In this document: in pieces, positions 1 through 7,336 of the stretch
How positions within the stretch are numbered: position 1 is the stretch's first letter
How the letters are laid out: each line of letters starts with the position of its first letter
Source: Roseiarcus sp036488815
GTDB lineage: Bacteria; Pseudomonadota; Alphaproteobacteria; Rhizobiales; Beijerinckiaceae
Reading direction: 5' to 3'
Assembly: GCA_036488815.1 (NCBI GenBank)
Contig: DASXGX010000065.1
Coordinates: forward strand, 1 to 64,000
DNA: 64,000 bases
Program-made: the position numbers and the translations under genes
The notes under the pieces: model-generated
What the model was told of the DNA's origin: nothing
What the model saw: the letters and a program-made list of their open reading frames with translations, nothing else
Databases searched by the model: none

Positions 1-295
1 GAAAGACAACGTCCGCGTTCGACTTCACCTTCAGGTTCAGGTTGAAATTGGCCGTTCTGTCGATGCCGCCCAATTCAAATTCGCGCTGCACCGCTGCCGC
101 GCCGGTGGCGCTCACGAACAGCGGATAATATACCCCCGACAACGACCATCCCGGATTCAGCGGAACCGCCGCAAGGCTCCCATACGCCCCTGGAACCCAG
201 AAGCTGATGCCGCCTTCATCGGCTCTTGCGGCAATGCTGCAACAAGCAGCGACTGCGCAGGCGATCCCAAATGCGGCTCCACAGCTTGCCTTCAT
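1..295 (-). CDS. COG4313/SphA-type outer membrane transporter-like protein (5' end only)
   Basis: The first 98 residues are visible; the gene runs off the left edge. Translation from the ATG at 293-295 gives an alanine/cysteine-rich hydrophobic leader of about 25 residues ending near ARA, then D-E-G-G-I-S-F-W-V-P-G and later P-G-W-S-L-S-G-V-Y-Y. Those two blocks are typical of the N-terminus of COG4313 proteins, which were named after a meta-pathway of phenol degradation and are predicted outer-membrane beta-barrels. A GGGAGG ribosome site lies about 8 bases upstream of the ATG. Substrate and neighbours cannot be told from the fragment. Confidence 0.72.
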   Translation of the reverse strand, partial: MKASCGAAFGIACAVAACCSIAARADEGGISFWVPGAYGSLAAVPLNPGWSLSGVYYPLFVSATGAAAVQREFELGGIDRTANFNLNLKVKSNADVVF

Positions 296-1224
296 CGATG
301 GCGCCCTCCCCCAACCCGGCGACACGTCTAGCCGGCTCCAGCGTAGAACCACGGTGAGCATCGTCGCATAGACTTCGCCTTCGCTCGGATCCCTTCGTCG
401 GCCGCCTCGCTGAACGTAAGGTCATCGAAATGAAGCGAGACGTCTCAGGCCATTCCAGTAATCGATGTAGCGATATTGGCGTTGGCGAACTACGCGAAGG
501 TAAACGCAAGGGCAACGTAAGTGATCACATCGAATGGGTCAACACTCGCCATACACACGAAGGTGCTGCAAACCTCGCCCCGAAACGCTGAAGAACCGTC
601 GCCAAAAGGTCATCCTTGCCAGGATTGCTGAGTTTGTTCCGAAACGTCCCGCTTTCCCCCAATTGCGACGCTCTGCGGTGGCGTGACGCACTGGCGCTAT
701 CGACTCTTAGGGATGTTCGCCGTGTTCCAAATGGCAAGATCTTCGCGCCGCGTTATTCAGGTAAGAAGCCGCGTCAGCCCTCATCAGCCCACGATATGAC
801 CTTGGGTGACCCCGGCTCATGAACCGACACATCTGGCCTTTGCCAAATTGGCATGGGGTTCTCGCCGCGTCAGCGGGAAGCGTTGCGATAAATTCGACTC
901 GCGCCGTATAGTTACAGTAATCGCCCCTTACCGCAGATACTGCTGAGGCCGCGTCTCCAGCATGAGAAGGATCAGCGCGAGGGACGACAATTCACGATCC
1001 GTAGGGGTCATTCAACTCGGCTAAAAGTACAGACGTCACAAGCTTATCGTCAGATCTACACAATCGAGATATCTTGTGATCCGCTCGAGGTAAGCAGACG
1101 TTTCGCAAAAACGCCGCGCCAAGCGCTCACTTTTGCGATAGCCGAGGCCCGCTCCGCTTGCACCTAGCGAATTATCCTCCACCTAACGAATGGGTTCGTT
1201 TCGCGACCCTGTTGAGTAGGAGTA
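296..1224. other. Gene-poor stretch with no convincing gene
   Basis: No reading frame here shows the codon bias of the neighbours, and those longer than 60 codons match nothing I recognise. On the minus strand at about 422-472 there is a short run R-Y-I-D-Y-W-N-G-L-R-R that faintly recalls the end of an IS3-type transposase, and at 928-1011 a 27-codon frame with plausible codons. Neither is long enough to call. The base composition is lower in GC than most of the window, as in decayed DNA. Confidence 0.5.
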
Positions 1225-1458
1225 ATGCCCATGGCCACGCCTCCCGAGCATAAGGATCAGGCCGCCCCAGATCATTTGCGTGTCGTTTTGGGGTTTACGC
1301 AGATGCTGTCTGGCGGCGGCAATGCGGATGAGGCGCCACGCCTCGCAACCGATCATGGCTGGCTCGACGCGAGTGGTCAGCTCTCCGCCGCCGGAGACCA
1401 GCTTGCTCGCGCGCTCCTGCAACAAACCGGAACGCGAACGATATTTCGTGTTTGGTGA
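1225..1458 (+). CDS. Small hypothetical protein, 77 aa
   Basis: The ATG at 1225 (second ATG at 1231) follows TAGGAG with good spacing. The product is soluble-looking, with no signal peptide or membrane segment, and contains a region reading L-A-T-D-H-G-W-L-D-A-S-G-Q followed by an amphipathic helix. Codon use is that of a normal high-GC gene, unlike the DNA on either side. I do not recognise the family. It stands alone, about 310 bases before the histidine kinase and just before the lldD remnant, so its context gives no function. Confidence 0.5.
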   Translation: MPMATPPEHKDQAAPDHLRVVLGFTQMLSGGGNADEAPRLATDHGWLDASGQLSAAGDQLARALLQQTGTRTIFRVW

Positions 1459-1639
1459 GACTTTGCTTCTCGACAAGCATCAGCAAGAGTGATCCGCCGG
1501 TCCGGCTGGGCCTGGCGACGGTTTTTCATCGAGTTAAGCTTGTCGATGCGACCGGTCAAAATCATCCTGGTTCGACGTCCCTAACGGCGTCAATGCAAAA
1601 CAGAGTTGAGACCCGGTACACGTTGATATAATTGCCCCT

Positions 1640-1777
1640 CGCTTTGATCGTTCTATTCTCTCCGACGTCCTCCGAATGCTCGCACTCGGGGCTCGCGGCG
1701 TTCTGCTCGGGCGCGCCTACATCTGCGCGCTCTCCGCCGCGGGCGAGGCGGACCTATTCTTCCGGTTTGGATGCTAG
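1640..1777 (+). pseudogene. Remnant of the C-terminal part of an L-lactate dehydrogenase-like (LldD) flavoprotein
   Basis: In the frame of the ATG at 1676, which reads back without a stop to 1631, the translation gives L-R-M-L-A-L-G-A-R-G-V-L-L-G-R-A-Y-I, then A-L-S-A-A-G-E-A, ending at TAG 1775-1777. This closely resembles the FMN-binding end of the alpha-hydroxyacid dehydrogenase barrel, where the usual order is V-V-R-M-x-A-L-G-A-x-x-V-L-L-G-R-A followed by A-x-A-A-G-x-A-G. The rest of the roughly 380-residue enzyme is missing, the segment just upstream seems deleted, and the final helices are replaced by a frame ending early. I read it as a gene fragment left by deletion. Confidence 0.55.
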
Positions 1778-3105
1778 TGGGAATGTGGCGAATTGTGGCT
1801 TACCGCCGACGAACCCGCCCAGCGGCTAAAGCGCCGCGGCTCCTTGGGCCCACCCGCTCAGAGTTGCATGAGATCACGCGGCATCGGGGGGCGATCTCGG
1901 AAGTGTTGCGCGCCCTTGCCAGCTCGCCGCATGATTTACAGCCCATATTCGATACGATCCTCGATAGCGCCAGGCGCCTCTGCCAAGCCGAAGTGGGCAT
2001 TTTACGGCTCAGCGAGCAAGCAGGCCTTCGCCTGGTTGCGGTAAAAGGTAATTTGCCGTGGTCGCCACCCGAGCTTTTGGAACATTGCAGTTTTGTAGGT
2101 CAGCTCGCCGCAGGCCGGTCGCCAGTCCACATGCCCGACCTGGCGGCACATGAACGCTATCGGCGGGGCGATCCGTACCTTCTGAGGATGGTCAACGTGG
2201 GGGGCTTTCGGACGGCCCTCTACGTCCCGATGGTCAAGGACGAGAAGGTAATCGGAGAGCTTATGGTGGCGCGGAGGCGCGCGCAGCCCTTCACAGATAA
2301 ACAGATTGAATTCGTCACGGACTTCACCGCGCAAGCTGCCATCGCCTTGGAGATTACGCGTCGCGAGCGGGAGTGTCGGCAGGCCCAGGACGAGCTTGCG
2401 CACGCCAATCGCGTGGCGACGATGGGGCAGCTTACGGCCTCGATCGCCCATGAACTCAAACAGCCCTTGACTGCAGTGGCGACGGGCGCAAGCGCCGGTC
2501 TGCGTTGGCTCACGAGAAGCCCGCCTGAGATTGGCGAAGCAAAACGATCCGTCGAGCACGCGATCAAGGAGGTCATGCGAGCCTCCGACGTGATCGACCG
2601 GATTCATGGCCTTGTAAAGAAACACGCGCCGCGGATGGAAAGGCTAGATATCAACCGCGCGATCCTTGAGGTTGTCTGCCTGATCCAGAGCGAGGTGAAA
2701 AAGAACGGCGTCACCGCGCGGATGGAGTTGGCAGAGTCCCTGCCACACATTGAAGGAGACCGAGTCCAACTCCAACAAGTGATCCTCAACTTGATGATCA
2801 ACTCCATTCAGGCGATGAGCGATCTGGCTGGAGGCGAGCGCGAACTGCATGTCACCACAGAGTTGATCGCGTCGGAAGGTGTTCGCGTCGCGGTGCGGGA
2901 CAGCGGTCCAGGGTCCTCCGCAGAGAGCCTGCAACGTCTGTTTACACCCTTTTACACAACGAAACCCAACGGCATGGGCATGGGCCTATCGATCTGCCGG
3001 TCGATCGTCGAGGGCCATGGAGGACGGCTGTGCGCGAGCCGGGTGGACCCCCAAGGCGCTCTGTTTCAGTTGACGATCCCAGTCACTCAGCCGATCCAAT
3101 CATGA
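1771..3105 (+). CDS. GAF-domain sensor histidine kinase (orphan)
   Basis: A soluble kinase of 444 residues. A GAF domain spans roughly residues 55-200. The dimerisation/phosphoacceptor helix has its H-box at S-I-A-H-E-L-K-Q-P-L with the phosphorylated histidine at residue 227. The ATPase domain shows an N-box asparagine near 340, a D-S-G-P-G box at 377 and a G-M-G-M-G lid at 401. No transmembrane helix is present, so it should sense a cytoplasmic signal through the GAF domain. The chosen ATG is the first in frame; stops lie further upstream. The first 25 residues are arginine-rich and read into remnant DNA, so the native start may differ. No response regulator lies next to it. Confidence 0.85.
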   Translation: MLVGMWRIVAYRRRTRPAAKAPRLLGPTRSELHEITRHRGAISEVLRALASSPHDLQPIFDTILDSARRLCQAEVGILRLSEQAGLRLVAVKGNLPWSPPELLEHCSFVGQLAAGRSPVHMPDLAAHERYRRGDPYLLRMVNVGGFRTALYVPMVKDEKVIGELMVARRRAQPFTDKQIEFVTDFTAQAAIALEITRRERECRQAQDELAHANRVATMGQLTASIAHELKQPLTAVATGASAGLRWLTRSPPEIGEAKRSVEHAIKEVMRASDVIDRIHGLVKKHAPRMERLDINRAILEVVCLIQSEVKKNGVTARMELAESLPHIEGDRVQLQQVILNLMINSIQAMSDLAGGERELHVTTELIASEGVRVAVRDSGPGSSAESLQRLFTPFYTTKPNGMGMGLSICRSIVEGHGGRLCASRVDPQGALFQLTIPVTQPIQS

Positions 3106-3406
3106 TCAGGTCGATATCGCTCTTTGGCGCATCGCGACTGCGACCCGTTGCCGGCGGTTTGTTGTCGACATCGCGCAGGCTGGCCGGTGGATGTCGCGCG
3201 GTCGCGAAAGCGCCCTCCCTTTCCGTGAAGCGCCGAGCAGCGGCTGGAGCAAGATAAACGCCAAGTCGAAGCCGCGGCCCGAACGGTCCCGTCTCTGCCC
3301 CTCCAGAACTTTCCCAGCAAAATCAAAGCCAGCGCGACATTTTCTTTCTGAAAATCACAATATCTTCTAATCTGAGGTTTTCCGTCCAGCCTGCGGAGCC
3401 CCCGCC
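3106..3406. other. Intergenic, about 300 bp, after the orphan kinase
   Basis: No gene is seen. Kinases of this type are often followed by a response regulator, but no receiver-domain sequence is present here. The last 70 bases (about 3335-3400) are AT-rich and probably hold the promoter of the following HTH gene. Confidence 0.5.
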
Positions 3407-3877
3407 TTGGCCAAGAAAGCCCATCCGTCCGAAGCCGCCCCCGCTCGCCCCTCCCGCCTCGTGGCGCGGCGCGAGAGGGCGGAGCGCAACCTCAGGGTGT
3501 TCAACCTGCTCAAGGCGGGCGTGCCGGTGGCGCAGATCGCGTTGCAGGAGGGGCTATCGGCGCGGCGCACGCGCGAGATCATCCAGGAGACGCTGGACCG
3601 GCGCGAGATCGATCCGCCTGAGGGCTTTGTGCAATTGCAAATCGGGCGATTGAGCGACGCGATGATGGTCGCGCACGCCGCGATGATGGAGGGCAATTTG
3701 CAGGCGCTCGATCGCCTCGTGAAGATCGTCGGCGAGCTCGACCGCTATCACGGCTTCGGCCGCGCGCCGTCTGGGCGGCCCGTCATGGCGGCGGCGCTCC
3801 TTCCGCCGGCGGCCGCGCCGGCGCTCGCTCTGCCCGCGCCGGCCGATGCGGCGGAAAACCGCCCCGCAAAGGACTGA
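3407..3877 (+). CDS. Helix-turn-helix hypothetical protein, phage/terminase-small-subunit-like
   Basis: 156 residues from a TTG start, chosen because it follows GCGGAG at suitable distance and begins a lysine/arginine-rich N-terminus. Residues about 30-70 form a helix-turn-helix (V-F-N-L-L-K-A-G-V-P-V-A-Q-I-A, then S-A-R-R-T-R-E-I-I-Q). A following helical part (I-G-R-L-S-D-A-M, then A-L-D-R-L-V-K-I-V-G-E-L-D-R-Y-H) resembles small proteins encoded by prophages and in terminase small subunits. The tail is alanine/proline-rich and probably disordered. No phage gene is nearby, so it is either a leftover or a chromosomal DNA-binding protein. Function unknown. Confidence 0.6.
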   Translation: MAKKAHPSEAAPARPSRLVARRERAERNLRVFNLLKAGVPVAQIALQEGLSARRTREIIQETLDRREIDPPEGFVQLQIGRLSDAMMVAHAAMMEGNLQALDRLVKIVGELDRYHGFGRAPSGRPVMAAALLPPAAAPALALPAPADAAENRPAKD

Positions 3878-3940
3878 TATCGCTCAATCGCGCCCCTCGA
3901 AGCCACCGCGCCGGCCGCTTCGCGAGCGCAGGCGGCGGCG

Positions 3941-4027
3941 CCTGTCATGCCCGCAAAAAGCGGGCATCCAGGAGCCAAGGGCGAAGGCCTGCGGCGGCTA
4001 TCTGGCCCCCCGCTTTTCGGTGACAGG
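3941..4027. repeat. Palindromic intergenic repeat
   Basis: CCTGTCA at 3941-3947 pairs with TGACAGG at 4021-4027. Inside, TGCCCGC (3948-3954), five A and GCGGGCA (3960-3966) form a perfect short hairpin. The motif GTCATGCCCGC..AGCGGGCATCCAG is, as far as I know, a common dispersed repeat in alphaproteobacteria. It sits between two convergent genes and may stop transcription both ways. Confidence 0.6.
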
Positions 4028-4057
4028 CTGTGTGCGTCAACCAAAAAGCACAGCGCT

Positions 4058-4279
4058 CTAAGCGATGATGTCCGGGGTCAGCGCGTCCTCGAGCTGGGTC
4101 AGGCGGTCGCGCAGCTGCAGCCTGCGCTTCTTCAAGCGCTGCACCTGCAACTGGTCGGCCTGCCCGGCGTCGCACAAGGCGTCGATCGCCGCGTCGAGGT
4201 CTCTGTGCTCCTCGCGCAACCGCTCCAGTTGAATCGACAAAACGGCGCGCTCGTCGTCGCTCAGTTCGTCCTGCGCCAT
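4058..4279 (-). CDS. DUF465/YdcH family protein, 73 aa
   Basis: The product is one long charged coiled coil: M-A-Q-D-E-L-S-D-D-E, then L-E-R-L-R-E-E-H-R-D-L-D and V-Q-R-L-K-K-R-R-L-Q-L-R-D. The heptad pattern, the E-H-R-D-L-D block and the K-K-R-x-L-x-L-x-D block are diagnostic of DUF465. The frame is open further upstream, but the family begins at this methionine. Members are small cytoplasmic proteins of unknown role. It is divergent from a second DUF465 gene 235 bases away. Confidence 0.85.
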   Translation of the reverse strand: MAQDELSDDERAVLSIQLERLREEHRDLDAAIDALCDAGQADQLQVQRLKKRRLQLRDRLTQLEDALTPDIIA

Positions 4280-4514
4280 GCCCCGTTTCGCCCGAATCGG
4301 CCCACACTCGCGAGCCTCCCCGCGCGGAATATGCGAGCGCCTGCGCCCGTTCGCAAGACCGCGGCGCCCGGGTTCAAGTCGGCCTATACAAAGGCGCCAA
4401 GAATCTGTCTCGAAGGCGCAATCATTTGATGCTCCCCGTAGCATTTTCGGGCTTGCAAGCCAGCCGCGTTGTGACCACTATTTCACTGTCGAAGAGAGAA
4501 AGGGGAGTTTGCCA

Positions 4515-4706
4515 ATGTCCCTCGAATCGCATTTGACGGAACTCGTGCGCCGCCACCAGGCCATCGAAGCTGCGATCGCCCTGGAAGAAAGCCACCTTTC
4601 GTCGGACGATTTGAAGCTCCACGAATTGAAGCGCAAAAAACTCCAACTCAAAGACGAAATAGAAAAATTGAAGCTCGACACGCGACAGCGCGAGCTCACG
4701 CACTGA
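4515..4706 (+). CDS. DUF465/YdcH family protein, 63 aa
   Basis: Second DUF465 member. M-S-L-E-S-H-L-T-E-L-V-R-R-H-Q-A-I-E is followed by L-H-E-L-K-R-K-K-L-Q-L-K-D-E-I, the usual two-helix hairpin of the family. The ATG at 4515 follows AAAGGGGAG, a strong ribosome site. It is closer to the shorter YdcH type than its divergent neighbour. The role of the family is not known; coiled-coil pairing between the two neighbours is possible but not shown. Confidence 0.88.
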   Translation: MSLESHLTELVRRHQAIEAAIALEESHLSSDDLKLHELKRKKLQLKDEIEKLKLDTRQRELTH

Positions 4707-4785
4707 AGCCCCCCGCCAAGCCGTCAAGACGTTTTCCCCTATAGCTGCGGCTTTTGTGGATTCGCCGGCCCGCCGGCCCATGGCT

Positions 4786-6003
4786 TCAGCGGGACGGCGA
4801 TCTCGTCCATTCCTCCAGCACCTCGGCGTCGGTCTCCTCGCCCGCATGATCGCGTGCGAGCGCGCGAAATTCCTCGGGGGCCGCCAGACGCGACAGCGCC
4901 CAGACCGCCATCGCCCGCACCAGCGGCGAAGGCGCGGCGAGGTGGGCCCGCACGACCGGCGCAAGCGCGGCGTCCCCCGAATTGCCGAGCGCGATCATCA
5001 CGTTGCGCAAAAAGCGCGTGTGACCGATCCGTTTGATCGGCCCGCCGGCGAAGCGCCGCCGAAACCCCTCCTCGTCGAGCGCCGCCAATTCGGCCAGCGG
5101 CGGATCCGCGAACCCCTGCGGCTCGGTAAGCTTGGCCTCCCGCCCCTCGCGGGCGAACTTGTTCCACGGACAGACCGCCAGACAATCGTCGCAGCCGTAG
5201 ATGCGGTTGCCGATCCCCGCGCGCAGCTCCGGCGCGATCGCCCCCTTGTGCTCGATGGTGAGGTAGGAGATGCAGCGGCGCGCATCGAGACGGTAGGGTC
5301 CGTCAAAAGCCTGCGTCGGGCAGGCGTTGAGGCAGGCGCGGCACGTGCCGCAGTGGTCGCGCTCCGGCGCGTCCGGGGCGAGCGCCAAGTCGGTGAAGAT
5401 CGAGCCTAGAAAGAGCCAGGAGCCGAACTCGCGGCTGACGAGGTTGGTGTGCTTGCCCTGCCAGCCGATCCCCGCCGCGGCGGCGAGCGGCTTCTCCATC
5501 ACTGGAGCGGTGTCGACGAAAACTTTGACGTCGATGCGCTCGGGCCGCGCCGCGGCGACGAGCCAGCCGGCGAGCATCTTCAGCCGGCCCTTGATCACGT
5601 CGTGGTAGTCGCGATGGCGGGCGTAGACCGAAATCGCGCCGCGGCTTCGTTCTTTCAGCGCCGCCAGCGGATCGCTGGCTGGGCCATAGTTGACCGCCAG
5701 CATGACGACGCTGCGCGCTTGCGGCCAGAGGACCTTGGGTTCGGACCGCCGCGCGAAAGTCTCGGCCATCCAGTCCATGTCGCCTTGGACGCCCTCGGCG
5801 AGCCAAGCGGCGAGATTGTCGCGCGTCGAGGCCGGCAGGCCCGGGGCGGCGATCCGGCAGGCGTCGAAGCCGAGCTCGCGCGCCCTGGCGCGAAGAGCGT
5901 TCAGAAGTCGAGATCGGCGTAGGTCGCGCTCGGGGTCATGCCGGGCATCCGGTCGCCCAGCAGCGAGCGGAACGAGGGGCGGGACTTGATCCGCGCGTAC
6001 CAT
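4786..6003 (-). CDS. queG: tRNA epoxyqueuosine reductase
   Basis: QueG reduces epoxyqueuosine to queuosine in the anticodon of tRNAs using cobalamin and two [4Fe-4S] clusters. Numbered from the ATG at 6003, the ferredoxin motif C-G-T-C-R-A-C-L-N-A-C-P starts at Cys218 and a second C-D-D-C-L-A-V-C-P follows about 50 residues later. The N-terminal W-P-Q-A-R-S-V-V-M-L-A-V-N-Y and the V-F-V-D-T-A-P-V-M-E-K block are typical, and a HEAT-like end closes the protein. Similarity begins only near residue 33, at a CTG (5902-5904) that overlaps the TGA of the upstream gst as CTGA. The ATG at 6003 is the nearest standard start in frame, so the true start is uncertain. Its cobalamin need fits the cob genes at 34.7-38.7 kb. 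Confidence 0.9.
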   Translation of the reverse strand: MVRADQVPPLVPLAAGRPDARHDPERDLRRSRLLNALRARARELGFDACRIAAPGLPASTRDNLAAWLAEGVQGDMDWMAETFARRSEPKVLWPQARSVVMLAVNYGPASDPLAALKERSRGAISVYARHRDYHDVIKGRLKMLAGWLVAAARPERIDVKVFVDTAPVMEKPLAAAAGIGWQGKHTNLVSREFGSWLFLGSIFTDLALAPDAPERDHCGTCRACLNACPTQAFDGPYRLDARRCISYLTIEHKGAIAPELRAGIGNRIYGCDDCLAVCPWNKFAREGREAKLTEPQGFADPPLAELAALDEEGFRRRFAGGPIKRIGHTRFLRNVMIALGNSGDAALAPVVRAHLAAPSPLVRAMAVWALSRLAAPEEFRALARDHAGEETDAEVLEEWTRSPSR

Positions 6004-6638
6004 GTCTTCGCCGCCTCGCTTTCGTCCCATGGCGCGTCGCCGAGGTAATCGACGCACGACAGATGCGCCGCCGCCGCCAGATCGGCGTAACTCATCCGCG
6101 GCCCCGCCAGCCAGTTGCGGGCTCCGATCAGGTGGCCGATGTAGCGCAGATGATAGCGTATATTGGCGCGTCCGGCGCGCACCGCCTCCATATCCGGCCC
6201 GCCCCCGCCCTGCCGCGGCGACATGAAGCGCCGATAGATCTTTTCGGTCACCAACAGTTGGCTCGCCTCGGCGAAGAACTTGACGTTGAACCACCGCATC
6301 AGGCGGCGCACCTCGACGCGGCCCAGCGGGTCCTCAGGCATCAAGCGACGGTCGCCGAGCGCCAGGCCCCGCGTCTCGTCGAGATATTCGGCGATCGCCT
6401 GCGCGCCGGGAACGCTGGGCGCGCTCTCCTCGGCCATCACCGGCGTCGCGCCCTCGGCGTTCAGCAGGAGGAACTCGCGCCGGCGCTCCCAAGGCCGCTC
6501 CTCGACCAACGCCGGCTCAATGCCGAATTCGGCGAGCGCCAAGCGGATGAAGCGGGAATGCGGACAGAAGGGATGATGATAGAGGGTAATCATGAGGCGG
6601 GAGGGCGCGCTCGTTTCGGCGGGAGACTCGCCACTCAT
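5901..6638 (-). CDS. Glutathione S-transferase family protein
   Basis: The N-terminal thioredoxin fold begins M-I-T-L-Y-H-H-P-F-C-P-H-S-R-F-I-R at residue 16; C-P-H-S is the possible active-site motif. The cis-proline block G-A-T-P-V-M and a helical C-terminal domain with Y-A-D-L-A-A-A-A-H follow. Start: ATG 6638 gives a 15-residue leader without a clear ribosome site; the internal ATG at 6593 would start exactly at the fold. The 3' end overlaps the queG reading frame, so the two are probably co-transcribed. The physiological substrate cannot be read from sequence. Confidence 0.87.
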   Translation of the reverse strand: MSGESPAETSAPSRLMITLYHHPFCPHSRFIRLALAEFGIEPALVEERPWERRREFLLLNAEGATPVMAEESAPSVPGAQAIAEYLDETRGLALGDRRLMPEDPLGRVEVRRLMRWFNVKFFAEASQLLVTEKIYRRFMSPRQGGGGPDMEAVRAGRANIRYHLRYIGHLIGARNWLAGPRMSYADLAAAAHLSCVDYLGDAPWDESEAAKTWYARIKSRPSFRSLLGDRMPGMTPSATYADLDF

Positions 6639-6690
6639 GCGGTGTCTTGATTAAGCAGAGGTAAAGGCGCCCAAAGGGAATGCATAAGAC

Positions 6691-7332
6691 CTAGCCGAGG
6701 ATCTGGCGCGCCTGGATGCGCCAAACGCCCGCGGAGTTCATCTTGCTCCAGGCCACATCGAGCGAGCCGTCGGCGTCGATCGCGCGGCAGGCGTCGTCGA
6801 TCACGAAGGTCTCGAACCCCGCGGTGCGCGCATCGAGCGCGGAGTAGGCGACGCAAAAATCGGTCGCCAGGCCGCACGCGAAAATGCGCTTGATCCCCCT
6901 CGCCTTGAGCAAAGCGTCGAGCCCGGTCGTCGTCTTGCCGTCCGCCTCGGTGAAGGCCGAATAGGAGTCGAGGTCGGCGTTGGCGCCTTTGCGCAGGATC
7001 AGGAACGCCGAGTCGACATCGAGTTCTTCGTGCAGCTCCGCGCCCGGCTCGCCCTGCACGCAATGGTCCGGCCACAGCACCTGCGGGCCGTAGGGAAGCT
7101 GTGCGGCCTCAAACGGCTTCGCCCCTGGATGTGACGAGGCGAACGAGGCGTGGCCGCCCGGATGCCAGTCCTGCGTGACGACGACCTGCCGAAAGGCGCC
7201 GATGAGCCGATTGACGAGCGGAACGATCGAAGCGCCCCCGGGGACCGCCAGCGCGCCGCCGTCGACAAAGTCGTTTTGAACGTCGATCACCAGCAGCGCG
7301 TCGCTCGCATCGATCGTCACGGCTAGGGACAT
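6691..7332 (-). CDS. pncA: Nicotinamidase (isochorismatase-fold hydrolase)
   Basis: PncA hydrolyses nicotinamide to nicotinate for NAD salvage. In 213 residues it has the catalytic aspartate in A-L-L-V-I-D17-V-Q-N-D-F, the metal-site block T-Q-D-W-H-P-x-x-H-x-S-F, W-P-D-H-C-V-Q-G, the catalytic lysine in I-L-R-K-G and the nucleophilic cysteine in G-L-A-T-D-F-C-V-A-Y. The start ATG (7332) lies 4 bases after the stop of the upstream membrane-protein gene, so translation is probably coupled. Length and motifs agree with the family throughout. Confidence 0.93.
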   Translation of the reverse strand: MSLAVTIDASDALLVIDVQNDFVDGGALAVPGGASIVPLVNRLIGAFRQVVVTQDWHPGGHASFASSHPGAKPFEAAQLPYGPQVLWPDHCVQGEPGAELHEELDVDSAFLILRKGANADLDSYSAFTEADGKTTTGLDALLKARGIKRIFACGLATDFCVAYSALDARTAGFETFVIDDACRAIDADGSLDVAWSKMNSAGVWRIQARQILG

Positions 7333-7336
7333 CGCC

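Noticed and set aside
422..520. IS3-type transposase remnant on the minus strand
   Set aside because: Only about 11 residues resemble a transposase end, which could be chance; no inverted repeats are seen.
928..1011. 27-codon minus-strand gene
   Set aside because: The codons are plausible but there is no ribosome site or homologue I can name, and such short frames are expected by chance.
4360..4400. tRNA-like GGTTCAAGTC segment
   Set aside because: A T-loop-like string occurs, but the flanks do not form an acceptor stem or anticodon arm. I saw no convincing tRNA or rRNA gene in the window.
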